Made by a program: the position numbers and the translations under genes. From Pirellulales bacterium (GTDB lineage Bacteria; Planctomycetota; Planctomycetia; Pirellulales; Lacipirellulaceae), in the NCBI GenBank assembly GCA_020849945.1, contig JADZFK010000126.1, positions 1-55,424 on the forward strand: 55,424 nucleotides of DNA, written 5' to 3'. Every line of letters starts with the position of its first letter. The stretch's first letter is position 1. Below, piece after piece: positions 1 through 11,230 of the stretch. Under the pieces are notes generated by a model that had not been told where the DNA came from, did no database searches, and was given only the letters and a program-made list of their open reading frames with translations.

Positions 1-2
1 AG

Positions 3-1205
3 CAAACGAGCGATGCACTGGCCGCCTGGCGCACCCAGCGGCCCGAGCACGAGGCCGTGCTGATCTCCACGTGCAATCGGGTTGAACTGTACGCCGCCGC
101 GGCCAACCCGCGGGCAGAACTTTCTCCGCTCGCGTTGACTCACTATCTCACCGAATTCCACAACGTGCCGTTCGAAGACGCCCGGCCACAGCTGACCGTG
201 CTCGAAGGCACCGACGTGGTGCGGCACCTGTTCCGCGTGGCGGCGAGCCTTGAAAGCATGGTGGTGGGCGAAGCTCAGATTCTCTCTCAAGTAAGAAAGG
301 CATACGAGCAGGCCCACGAAATCGGCACCGCCGGCCCCGTGACACACGGCTGCTTTCAGGCCGCCATTCGTGTGGCCAGGCGCGTGGCAAACGAAACGAC
401 GCTCCATCGGCATCAGGCAAACATACCAAGCCTAGCCGTGGCCCAGTTCGCCTCGCGGGCCTTCCACCAGTTCGACGGCAAACGTGTTCTCGTGATCGGT
501 GCCGGCGAAATGGCTCAGAAAACGCTTCGTTATCTCATCCATGCGGGGGTACGCGAGATCGTCGTTCTCAATCGCGATTTCCCTCGCGCCCAAGTGCTGG
601 CCAAACAGTGGAATGGCCGCGCGGCCGCTTGGAATTCGCTGCTCGAAGAGCTGGCCCTCGCCGATCTGGTGGTCAGCACCACCGGCGCCGATCGGCATAT
701 CGTCGCGCTGGCCGACTACCAGCAGCACGTCGCCCCATTACGGAATCAGCGGCCTTTGTTCCTGCTCGACCTGGCCCTCCCACGCGACTTCGATCCCGCA
801 ATCCGCTATGAGTCGAATGTAACTTTGTACGGCATGGAGGACCTCGCCGAAGCATGCGAGCAAAACCGGCTCGCGCTCGCCGACGCGCTGCCCGAAGCGG
901 AACGCATCATCGAGGAAGAAGTCATTTCCTTTGCCGCCGAAACGCAGCATCAGGCTTCCAGCTCCGTCATTGCTCGGTTCCGCGAAGGATTGGAGACGGC
1001 TCAAGCCGCCGAACTCGAGCGGCTCTACGCCCGCTTGCCCAGTCTGGACGATCGCTCTCGCCGCGAAATTCAACAGTTCTCCGATCGGCTGGTGGCAAAG
1101 ATGCTCCACCCGCCGCTGGAATCGCTCCGTAACGAATCGCACAACGGGTCGTTTCAGTCGCTGCTCGAGGCACTACAGCGATTGTTTCAACTGCACAAGC
1201 CGTAA
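3..1205 (+). CDS. hemA: Glutamyl-tRNA reductase (5' end cut by the window)
   Basis: Catalyses NADPH-dependent reduction of glutamyl-tRNA(Glu) to glutamate-1-semialdehyde, the first committed step of tetrapyrrole synthesis by the C5 pathway. The reading frame is open from the window edge, so the first ~30 residues are missing; a GTG at 57 is internal, since the frame upstream of it already matches the family. The catalytic cysteine lies in STCNRVELY at the start of the visible part. The NADP-binding Rossmann domain is clear at GKRVLVIGAGEMAQKTL, followed by the C-terminal dimerisation helices ending in FSDRLVAKMLHPP. It is transcribed towards gyrB (convergent, ~240 bp apart). The upstream partner is outside the window; in many planctomycetes this is a cytochrome c assembly (ccsA-like) gene, but that cannot be seen here. 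Confidence 0.95.
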   Translation, partial: QTSDALAAWRTQRPEHEAVLISTCNRVELYAAAANPRAELSPLALTHYLTEFHNVPFEDARPQLTVLEGTDVVRHLFRVAASLESMVVGEAQILSQVRKAYEQAHEIGTAGPVTHGCFQAAIRVARRVANETTLHRHQANIPSLAVAQFASRAFHQFDGKRVLVIGAGEMAQKTLRYLIHAGVREIVVLNRDFPRAQVLAKQWNGRAAAWNSLLEELALADLVVSTTGADRHIVALADYQQHVAPLRNQRPLFLLDLALPRDFDPAIRYESNVTLYGMEDLAEACEQNRLALADALPEAERIIEEEVISFAAETQHQASSSVIARFREGLETAQAAELERLYARLPSLDDRSRREIQQFSDRLVAKMLHPPLESLRNESHNGSFQSLLEALQRLFQLHKP

Positions 1206-1254
1206 CACGGCGGGCGTGGCCACGCTGTGCTACCGCGCCGAGCTTGTGATGTAA

Positions 1255-1350
1255 TGTCAATTCGAGTTAGCGGCGGCCGCCAGGCCGCTGTTTTAACCGG
1301 TTATCTTTGCCACTTGTGCCGAAACCGGTTGCCCACTTTCCAAAAAATCA
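1255..1350 (+). repeat. Dispersed ~110-bp repeat, copy A
   Basis: This stretch begins near GTCAATTCGAGTTAGCGG and contains GCGGCCGCCAGGCCGCTG, then TTAACCGGTTATCTT and GTTGCCCACTTTCC. Two other copies occur at 9685-9805 (same strand) and 28565-28672 (opposite strand). It lies in the hemA/gyrB convergent gap. The conserved core has a GC-rich palindromic NotI-like centre (GCGGCCGC) followed by an AT-richer palindrome (AACCGGTT). Confidence 0.8.
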
Positions 1351-1448
1351 CTACCGCGCCGCGTATGAAAACGCAAATCGCGCGGGAATAATTGTGCCGA
1401 CTGCCTGGCCCCCACGCCCCCCCTTCGGCTTGCCGTTTCGCCCGCTTC

Positions 1449-4564
<3,116 letters not shown>

Positions 4565-4960
4565 CTACGAAATGCTTCCAACGCGAATCTTCAGGTCTCG
4601 AATTTTCGCCTCTGGCAATTCGGCCTGGAGCTTGCGAAGGATATCGGTTTTTTGGAAGGTAAGTTCCTGAATGGTCATCGAGTTAGCCGCCGTAACTTCG
4701 AGCATGCCGCGCCGGACTCGCCCCGGTTGCGTGTATTGGGCCAGCGGCTCGCCAACGATGCCCTTCCACGTAGCGGCAAAATCGGCGTCAGCCTGGATAC
4801 GCCCGTACCCTCGCGCCGCGATGAGCTGCGCAACCACATCCCGTATCGAACGCGGCTTACGCGCACGGTACCGACTTTGCTCACGCTCTCGACGGGCACG
4901 AAAATCGGCCTCCTCCGGCGTGCCTAAACGCGCTTCGCTGTTGCGTGGTACTTGCGGCAT
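4565..4960 (-). CDS. dciA: DciA-like DUF721 protein (predicted replicative helicase loader)
   Basis: DUF721/DciA proteins are the ancestral loaders of the replicative helicase DnaB in bacteria lacking DnaC/DnaI. The 131-aa product has a charged, Arg-rich N-terminus (~1-45) and the DUF721 core with the recognisable W-K-x-I-V-G-x-P-L-A pattern at ~65-75, then the conserved alternation through LEVTAANSMTIQELTFQK and KIRDLKIRVG. It starts 4 bp after the dnaN stop codon, so both are very likely co-transcribed. It occupies the slot where recF commonly sits between dnaN and gyrB. Family assignment is from pattern recognition of a short protein; the helicase-loading role is knowledge of the family, not shown here. 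Confidence 0.85.
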   Translation of the reverse strand: MPQVPRNSEARLGTPEEADFRARREREQSRYRARKPRSIRDVVAQLIAARGYGRIQADADFAATWKGIVGEPLAQYTQPGRVRRGMLEVTAANSMTIQELTFQKTDILRKLQAELPEAKIRDLKIRVGSIS

Positions 4961-4964
4961 CGTA

Positions 4965-6080
4965 CTATCGGTCTCGCGCTAACGGCATGATCACATAGCC
5001 AAACCCGTCGTCCGTCGTGCAAACGGCCGCCGCATCGCCGTCTTGCAGATCGAGCGTAAATGGCTTCTCGGGATCAAGCACTTTCAGAAAATCGGTCACA
5101 TACCGCGGATCCAAAATGATGGAGATCGGCGTGCCGTCGTACGCAATGGGCAACTCGATACGCGATTCACCCACTTCCGCAGCGCGGCCAGCAAGCACCA
5201 ACGTGCCATCGCCAAAGATGAAATCGATGCCCCGGCTTTCTTCACTGGTGATAATGGCGGCCTGCCGAACAGCCGAATTAAACGGCCCCACCGTGAGCCC
5301 GATCTTGGCCGATACGGGCCGGTTCGGGAACACATCGCGCCACCGCGGATATCGCCCTTCCAAAAGTCGCGACGAAATGGTCGCCCGGGAATTCTTGACC
5401 ACAACATCGTTCTGCCGCAAAACAAGCTGCACTTCGCCCGCATCGTCGCCCATCGCGCGTTCGATCAAGCTCATCGCGCGCGTGGGAACTACCGCAACAT
5501 CGCCGAAGGGCGCCGGTTCGCCAACGGCCCGCGACGGCCCTTCCATCTTCGCCAAGCGGCGTCCGTCCGTCGCCACCGCATACAAAACATGATCCTTCCA
5601 CTCGAGCTTGATCCCTCCCAACGCATAGCGGCTGCTTTCCGTATCGGTGGCAAAAATCGTTCGCCGTATCAACTCTCGCAGCAACCGCGGCGAGACTTCG
5701 TAGTAGCTCGTCTCGCTAAACTCGGGGATCGGCGGAAAATCCTGCGGATTCTCCGATGGTAATTTGAACTGGCTCCGCTCGCCCCGAATATGCGTCCCTT
5801 CACCCGTCGATTCCAACCGGAAAGTCGCATCCGTGCTTTCTCGAAGAATCGAACCAAACCGAGCCACCGGCAATATCGCCGTCCCAGGCGATTCTACCTC
5901 GATTCCTCCAAGCGTATAGCGAATGCTTACCTCCATGTCGGTCGCCATCAGCGTTCCCCCGTCGGCCGTCACTTCCATTTTCAAGTTCTGCAAAATGGCC
6001 TTCGGGCTACGCGCCGGCGCAATCTGCGCTACCATCTGATACGCATGCAGCATCTGTTCGCGATTGCAAATAATCTTCAT
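4965..6080 (-). CDS. dnaN: DNA polymerase III beta sliding clamp
   Basis: Ring-shaped processivity clamp of the replicase. The 371-aa product starts MKIICNREQMLHAYQMV and has the usual length and three-fold domain layout; recognisable segments are ESSRYALGGIKLEW and YAVATDGRRLA in the middle domain and a C-terminal end GFGYVIMPLARDR matching the family's final YVIMPMR. The ATG is preceded on the minus strand by AAAAGGATTTAGGAGTC, which offers a Shine-Dalgarno-like sequence. Upstream lies the 680-bp gap to dnaA; downstream dciA follows after 4 bp. Confidence 0.97.
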   Translation of the reverse strand: MKIICNREQMLHAYQMVAQIAPARSPKAILQNLKMEVTADGGTLMATDMEVSIRYTLGGIEVESPGTAILPVARFGSILRESTDATFRLESTGEGTHIRGERSQFKLPSENPQDFPPIPEFSETSYYEVSPRLLRELIRRTIFATDTESSRYALGGIKLEWKDHVLYAVATDGRRLAKMEGPSRAVGEPAPFGDVAVVPTRAMSLIERAMGDDAGEVQLVLRQNDVVVKNSRATISSRLLEGRYPRWRDVFPNRPVSAKIGLTVGPFNSAVRQAAIITSEESRGIDFIFGDGTLVLAGRAAEVGESRIELPIAYDGTPISIILDPRYVTDFLKVLDPEKPFTLDLQDGDAAAVCTTDDGFGYVIMPLARDR

Positions 6081-6283
6081 GACTCCTAAATCCTTTTCAT
6101 TTCAATTGAGCCTAATACTTCCGCGCTATGCCCTATTTAACACAACGGCACAATGCCCACGACTACAAGATGATCTTGCCAGCAAAACTGGCCGAACAGG
6201 ATGAAATAGAATTCGTGGCAAGTGGTAAGCGTTCTGCTTGCTCATGTCCGAAAGGTTCTTTCATGCCACCCATAAACGACTTG

Positions 6284-6360
6284 ATCCGTTCCATTCTACT
6301 AATCCCGTAATCCTGTCCATTCTTCTCATAATCCGTCGTGCCCGTCGTGCCGTCGTGGCA
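6284..6360 (+). repeat. ATCCTGT / CCGTCGTG dispersed repeat, copy 2
   Basis: Contains AATCCCGTAATCCTGTCC, then ATAATCCGTCGTGCCCGTCG and TGCCGTCGTGG. Same order of modules as the copy at 4472-4542, with substitutions and small indels. It is located in the oriC candidate gap, outside the cluster of DnaA-like boxes. Confidence 0.7.
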
Positions 6361-6659
6361 AAACTTAGCGATATCGCCCGTCGAACACTCGAGCGGTTTC
6401 CGGAATTGAATATCAATTAGTTTCTAACCAAGCAGTATTTATATTAAGACCGATGAAATTGTTAATGGTTTGCGATTTCGAGCGACAAGTAGTTGGTGGG
6501 CCAATAGTTACGCTCGGCCAAGGGTTGTGGATAGTGTGTCTGCCATGTGTCATTGAACGGGCGAATCGTTGTCGGTAACGCGGGGCCAATCGGCGTTTGC
6601 GATTCTGGCGTGTCGAAACATGCCGCGTTCAAGGCATATTCCGACACCGGCTCAACAGG

Positions 6660-6668
6660 TTTTCCACA
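6660..6668 (+). promoter_or_regulatory. DnaA box (TTTTCCACA)
   Basis: Exact match to the relaxed DnaA box consensus TTWTNCACA. One-mismatch neighbours lie at 6526-6534 (minus strand) and 6721-6729. Confidence 0.55.
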
Positions 6669-6760
6669 TTCGCGGCCGCTTCATGGTTCACTTTCTGTTG
6701 TTGTGGTTGGTTCTTGGGTACTATTCACAAACGGCGAAATGAATCGGTCAACGAGCTCGG

Positions 6761-7921
6761 TTAACGAACAAGCAAAACGCGCCGCAAATGCTCCACCGTT
6801 TGCCGTGTTACAAGGTCGTGTTCGTGCAGCGAGCGAAGCTTCCGGTGGTTGTGGAGAATGGTCGAGTGATCGCGCCCGCCGAGGGCGCGGCCAATCTCCT
6901 CGAAGGTCGAGTTAGCCAGTTCCCGCGCCAGGTAAACAACGAGCCCGCGTGCATAAACCGTGGATTGCCGCCGCGTGTTGCTCTTGAGCTGCGATTCGGG
7001 AATTGCCTGGTGCCGCGCCACGACGCGAATGACCTCGCGCAGCGTTGGGCGGCGAGCTTCGTGTGTGGCGAGCCATTGTTCCACGTGTTGCAATTGTGCC
7101 TCTGCCCCGTGCGGCGGGCCGGTTGATCCGCCCGGCACCGACAAGAGCTCGACCATAACCGAATAGAGCTGGTTCACAGGGCCTTCAAACCGGCGAGCCA
7201 GGCAATCGGCGGCGGCTGTCGAGAAATTGTTTCCCAAGGCCAGCGCGATCTGCTGAACAATGCACGCGCGGGCGGCCGTGCCTGCCGAGGCCACGTCGAG
7301 CACTAGCCCCGCCGCAACGCGCCCGCGAATATCCGCTCCTAGGTTGCTCAGTTCGCACACGCCTATCCGCGAGGTGAGAACCACCAACGCTTCGCGCTCG
7401 GCATAATCGTCCAACGTGTAACGCAACTCTTGCAATACCGAACGGTCGGCCGGCAAATGCTGCAAATCCTCGATCACAATCAGGTCGCGCCCTCGATGCT
7501 CTGCCCGAAAGCGTTGCTCGGCCTGCTGCTTGACGGCAATGTTCCAAAAGTGGCGAAAGTCGGCAGCCGTCGTGTACCAAGCCGTGTGCTCGCCACGCCG
7601 TGCTTGCCAGTAACGCACAAGCCCCAATGCCAAATGCGTCTTGCCGACTCCGCTCGCACCGTACAAATACAAAGGCGAAGGAGCGGCACAGCTGCGACGA
7701 CGCTTCGCAACGTTGGGGACCGCCGTGGCGGCATCCAGCAGTTGCCGCACAGCTCCGCCAAGTAGGGCGTTCTCAGGCCCGGCCACAAACGAAGGAAGCG
7801 ATTCGCTCGGCGCGGCGAAATCTCCGCCGATCGCATCGGCAAGCATTCGTCCTGGCAGCGGAAGTTCTGTAACGCTAGGAAGCATCGAAACAGGAAAACC
7901 AGGGGTTACTTCTCGAATCAT
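6761..7921 (-). CDS. dnaA: Chromosomal replication initiator DnaA (short N-terminus)
   Basis: AAA+ initiator that binds DnaA boxes and opens oriC. Walker A GASGVGKT is at ~88-95 and Walker B DLIVIEDLQHL at ~146-156; the DNA-binding helix-turn-helix of domain IV is unmistakable in GGRDHSTILHNHRKL (~348-362), preceded by the SNTRRQSTVYARGLVVYLAREL segment. At 386 aa it is shorter than the usual ~450: the ~85 residues before the AAA+ core show no recognisable domain I (the DnaA oligomerisation/DnaB-contact domain). Walker B reads ED rather than the usual DD. Start ATG chosen as the only plausible one at the 5' end. First gene of a minus-strand run with dnaN, dciA and gyrB. Confidence 0.92.
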   Translation of the reverse strand: MIREVTPGFPVSMLPSVTELPLPGRMLADAIGGDFAAPSESLPSFVAGPENALLGGAVRQLLDAATAVPNVAKRRRSCAAPSPLYLYGASGVGKTHLALGLVRYWQARRGEHTAWYTTAADFRHFWNIAVKQQAEQRFRAEHRGRDLIVIEDLQHLPADRSVLQELRYTLDDYAEREALVVLTSRIGVCELSNLGADIRGRVAAGLVLDVASAGTAARACIVQQIALALGNNFSTAAADCLARRFEGPVNQLYSVMVELLSVPGGSTGPPHGAEAQLQHVEQWLATHEARRPTLREVIRVVARHQAIPESQLKSNTRRQSTVYARGLVVYLARELANSTFEEIGRALGGRDHSTILHNHRKLRSLHEHDLVTRQTVEHLRRVLLVR

Positions 7922-8190
7922 ATAGCCGACCCGTCACGAAGCGGCGAAACGATCCCGGAAAACGCAACGTTTCCGCCAGTCGTTTCATCCCCAAAGGGCC
8001 GGGGTAACTCTGCTACAGAACTCTGTCGCGTCGCGCCTGGCCAAACGACCCCAGCGTTACACGGCATCGCGGCGATTCTGCATGATGAGATCCGCTCGGC
8101 GGCACAACTCTCGACAACAAAACCGAGCCTGAATTGTACCCGATTTCACAGGCCCGCGGGAGCGGCACAGACCGATTTTCGTCGCCGAAA

Positions 8191-9399
8191 CTATCGCCCC
8201 AAACCGTTGCAAACCTTGAGGATACGGCGAGCCGCTTCCTCCACCTCGGCCGGTTCCGTCGAAACACCAATACTGAATCGAAGGGCCGATGCCACCCGCT
8301 CCGCCGGAAGGCCCATCGAAACCAGTACATGCGAGGGTTCGCTCGAACCACTGGCGCAAGCCGAGCCGGTTGAGCAAGCAATGCCGGCTTGGTCGAGCGC
8401 AACGAATAACGCCTGCCGATCCAACCCCACAAACGCGATATTCGTGGTATGCGGCATCCGCTCGGCACCCGCCGCAACCACCACCGGCTGGCACGATGTC
8501 ATTTGCAGGTTCGGCTCGCCTTGCCGACTCTCCCAAGCCGTGCCGCATACGAGCGATTCAAAGCGATCGCGGAGCGAACGGAGCTTTTCGTGCCATCGCT
8601 CGCGGTGGGCTTGCCACTGCTCCAACGCCGTACACAACCCAACCGCCAGCGGCACCGATTCCGTGCCCGCACGCAGTCCGCCCTGCTGATGACCGCCCAA
8701 CAGCTGCGGGGCCAGCCGCGCCCCGTGGCGAACCACAAGCGCACCGATCCCCATCGGGCCGCCAAACTTATGCGCCGCGATCGAAAGCGTCGATACACCC
8801 AACTCGCCAAATCGGATCGACAACTTACCCGCCGCTTGCGCCGCATCCGTGTGCATCGAAACACCCCGCGCTCGGCACGCGGCCGCTACTTCGCCTATCG
8901 GCTGAATAACTCCCGTTTCGTTGTTCGCCAGCATCGCCGTCACCAAGCATGTTTCCGGCCGTACACGTCGAACGAAATCCTCGGAACACAACGTGCCATC
9001 GGCCGTCGCACCAATCCGTTCAACCACGTAACCCGTTCGCTCCAAGTCATCGAGAAGGCTGTTGATGCTGGAATGTTCGATCGCCGAAGCAAGCACATGC
9101 GGTGTTGCGGTACGTTCGTTGCAAGAGCTCAATAACCCTCGCACCGCCAGGTTGTTGGCCTCGGTGCCGCCGCTCGTGAAAACGACGCGGTCCGGGGTAG
9201 CCCCCGTTGTTTCCGCACCCAGCAAAACCGCCACTCGCTCCCGCGTTTCTTCCAATACCCGCCGCGCCGCTTGCCCAAACTGGTGCTGGCTCGAAGGGTT
9301 CAGGTACGGCGTTGCCCAACATGCCCGCATGGCTTCCACAACTTCCGGAAACACAGGCGTACTGGCATTGTGATCGAGATAAAGCAAGGAATTCTCCAT
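8191..9399 (-). CDS. Cysteine desulfurase, NifS/IscS family
   Basis: PLP enzyme that mobilises sulfur from cysteine for Fe-S clusters or thiolated nucleosides. The 402-aa product begins MENSLLYLDHNASTPVFPEV, the classic N-terminus of class V aminotransferases of this group. The PLP lysine is in SIAAHKFGGPMGIG, and the catalytic cysteine loop is GIACSTGSACASGS near residue ~330. HTDAAQAAGK supplies the conserved aspartate. An in-frame ATG 126 bp upstream would add a tail encoded by the palindromic repeat at 9471-9493, so the internal ATG is preferred. Stands alone: no iscU, iscR or mnmA neighbour, so its partner cannot be told from context. It is preceded by 269 bp of GC-rich DNA (after dnaA) that shows no clear features. 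Confidence 0.93.
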   Translation of the reverse strand: MENSLLYLDHNASTPVFPEVVEAMRACWATPYLNPSSQHQFGQAARRVLEETRERVAVLLGAETTGATPDRVVFTSGGTEANNLAVRGLLSSCNERTATPHVLASAIEHSSINSLLDDLERTGYVVERIGATADGTLCSEDFVRRVRPETCLVTAMLANNETGVIQPIGEVAAACRARGVSMHTDAAQAAGKLSIRFGELGVSTLSIAAHKFGGPMGIGALVVRHGARLAPQLLGGHQQGGLRAGTESVPLAVGLCTALEQWQAHRERWHEKLRSLRDRFESLVCGTAWESRQGEPNLQMTSCQPVVVAAGAERMPHTTNIAFVGLDRQALFVALDQAGIACSTGSACASGSSEPSHVLVSMGLPAERVASALRFSIGVSTEPAEVEEAARRILKVCNGLGR

Positions 9400-9472
9400 G
9401 CTTCTTATCTTACGCCAAATCACTCGGCTGCCGAGGGGGTCGCCCAAGCCCAACCCGCTCTCCATTTCGTAG

Positions 9473-9493
9473 GTCCCGCGAGCCGAGCGGGAC
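9473..9493. repeat. REP-like palindrome GTCCCGC..GCGGGAC
   Basis: GTCCCGCGAGCCGAGCGGGAC has 7-nt perfect arms. Related GCGAGCCGAGCGG / CCGCTCGGCTCGCGG sequences, arranged as an inverted pair, occur at 51432-51514, and a GAGCCGAGACGGCTCGGCTC variant at 53053-53074. Confidence 0.65.
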
Positions 9494-9684
9494 TCTCCCA
9501 GTTCCTCCCGCCGCAGCGAACGCAACTTGTGGCCGATGGCTTGCTCCTAATACTTGAACGGTGCTTTCCAACACTCTAAGCTGTCGGCCATGAGTGCAAC
9601 TCGGCCACACCGTAAACAGATCAAGCATTGATCGTACCAGTCTCCGGCTACATCCACATGACCCCGCTTCAACAAGCTTGTAAT

Positions 9685-9805
9685 GAAATGTAAATCCGAG
9701 TTAGCGGCGGCCGCCAGGCCGCCTGTCTTAACCGGTTATCTTAGCCACTCATACCGATCACCACCTACCCACTTCCCATTCAATCACAGCCTCAACCTGG
9801 GCTGA
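9685..9805 (+). repeat. Dispersed ~110-bp repeat, copy B
   Basis: GAGTTAGCGGCGGCCGCCAG is followed by CTTAACCGGTTATCTTAGCC and CTACCCACTTCCCATTCAAT, then CACAGCCTCAAC. The upstream AAGCTTGTAATGAAATGTAA also matches copy A (AGCTTGTGATGTAATGTCAA) and the downstream CACAGCCTCAAC matches copy C, which sets the approximate limits of the element. Confidence 0.8.
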
Positions 9806-10206
9806 TGAACCGGGCCATCAACGAAAGGTGCCCGAGTGCATGCCGGTCGAGTGCAAGATGGCACGAATCCGAACCACCACCACAACAACAATAACCAAGC
9901 CCGCCATTCATTCACAGTTACCAGTTGGCACCCTCGGGGAAGAATTGAAGGGGACGATAGTCATTATCTTGACGCATTCCCTGCCACGAAGGCCTTTGCT
10001 AACCGGTAGTTCCGCTTCATAAGACTTCCCTACTAAAAATAGAGGTGGTGGAAAACAGATTAACCGATGGGGGCGCATATCAAGCGGATTTTTCGCACCC
10101 GGCGCGAAATCGTGTCACCCTAGCCACCACGGCCGCCGCGCTTCAGTATGCCCCGTGCGCCTGGGTGACACTCCTGGCCCGCCACCGACCCCAACGGCCC
10201 CAATTC

Positions 10207-10274
10207 GTGGCACGGACTTCAGTCCGTGCAGCCTGCCCCACGCAAACCACATCACGGACTAAAGTCCGTGCCAC
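10207..10274. repeat. CACGGACT palindromic element, copy 1
   Basis: GTGGCACGGACTTCAGTCCG starts the element and a mirrored CACGGACTAAAGTCCGTGCC ends it. Each half is itself a palindrome (CACGGACT/AGTCCGTG) and the two halves mirror each other. Three more copies lie at 34397-34446, 43826-43874 and 47510-47558, all intergenic. Confidence 0.85.
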
Positions 10275-10477
10275 ACCCTCCTCGCTCGCCCCGCGCTCCG
10301 CTCCGCGTCGCGGCTAAACACCACACAACCTCCCTTCTGGCCCTCGACCCTCGACCCACCAAGTGGCCAAGAATTTTAGTGGAATCTTGTACCGTAACCT
10401 GCTAAGATGCCCCCGCTAGATTTGCAGGTTGATTTGCAGGAGGGGCCTCCGACCCTGATGAACCATCGCCCCATTTA

Positions 10478-10500
10478 GCCCCCGGTCCATGACCGGGGGC
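10478..10500 (+). terminator. Perfect 10-bp hairpin, possible terminator or REP
   Basis: GCCCCCGGTC, loop CAT, GACCGGGGGC. No T-tract follows, and there is no gene immediately upstream, so it may be a repeat rather than a terminator. Confidence 0.35.
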
Positions 10501-11230
10501 CTGGCGAAGCACCCACCCAACCACAACCACCCACCTCCACAGTTAAATGTTCAAAACCATGAGCAAAATCATCGCTTATTGCAACACCCCCACCCCGGAA
10601 AACGCTTCACTTCCCGGCAGAAACGCCCGGCCCCAGGCGCAAATAGCGCCGATTATTGCACCCAAAACCACGTTTTCGCGCCCGTTGCAATACGCGCAAA
10701 ATCCCCGGCTTGCCTTCGGGCCTAGCCCCAAACGCTCCGGCGTGGCACGGTCGCCTGACCGGCCACTCGCTCGAACGGGTAGGTTGTGGCCCTGTTCAAT
10801 GTTGGCAACGGATGGTTGTGCTCCGTTTAGCCGCGACGCGAAGGCTCGGCGAAGCGGAGCACGGATTCACCGTCTCTACTCTGCTCCGCTGTGCTTCCGC
10901 GAGAAAGGCCTTGCGGCCTCTTCGCTAGCGTTACGACGCGATCAAGAAATTATTTGCGGAAGCGAAAAACCGGCCTTGACTGACCCGCTGAGGGCCAGTA
11001 ATTTCCCGCACCTCATCTACCAGGAACGAACTGCCCGCAGGACTTTTCAACGGATTCAGCCGCATGGGCTGATCCTACGCGGTTCGGGCCGCGGTTCGAT
11101 TCCACTTATCACTCGGCGCGTCTTAGCACGGATTATCGACACGGATTGACAAGGACTTCGAGATGGGTGCGTGCCTTCATTGGGCACGGCCTGTCATCCG
11201 GCGGGAGCCGTTGCAAGAAGGAGAAGCGAG

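Larger units (their letters stand above)
6081..6760. other. Candidate chromosomal replication origin (oriC) between dnaA and dnaN
   Basis: This non-coding 680-bp gap carries a perfect DnaA box TTTTCCACA at 6660-6668 (consensus TTWTNCACA), and two one-mismatch sites: CTATTCACA at 6721-6729 and, on the minus strand, CTATCCACA at 6526-6534. An AT-rich stretch at ~6410-6475 (tttatattaag, aaattgttaatgg) is a plausible unwinding element 50-60 bp from the boxes. Location next to dnaA and dnaN is the classical position. A copy of the ATCCTGT repeat sits at 6284-6360. Box number is low, and GC skew could not be computed, so this is a candidate only. Confidence 0.55.
9400..11230. other. 1.8-kb repeat-rich region without a credible gene
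   Basis: The region contains, in order: a GTCCCGC/GCGGGAC palindrome (9473-9493), dispersed repeat copy B (9685-9805), a CACGGACT element (10207-10274), and a perfect hairpin GCCCCCGGTC/GACCGGGGGC (10478-10500). A 200-codon open frame at 10547-11149 has an arginine/serine/proline-rich composition with no recognisable domain and is probably not a gene. The last part (11100-11230) must hold the promoter of the secretin gene; ATTGACAAGG at ~11146 could be part of it. Confidence 0.5.

Noticed and set aside
6462-6647. 61-codon minus-strand open frame between dnaA and dnaN
   Set aside because: Composition is protein-like, but it has no ribosome-binding site, matches no family and contains one of the DnaA-box-like sites; better explained as part of the origin region.
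9400-9525. N-terminal extension of the cysteine desulfurase
   Set aside because: The in-frame extension is encoded by a palindromic repeat; the family N-terminus begins exactly at the internal ATG.
11080-11110. tRNA-like T-loop sequence GGTTCGATTCC
   Set aside because: No matching acceptor, D or anticodon stems could be drawn around it.
10547-11149. 200-codon open frame in the repeat-rich region before the secretin gene
   Set aside because: No recognisable domain, Arg/Ser/Pro/Ala-rich, no ribosome-binding site, and surrounded by repeats. Not supported as a gene.
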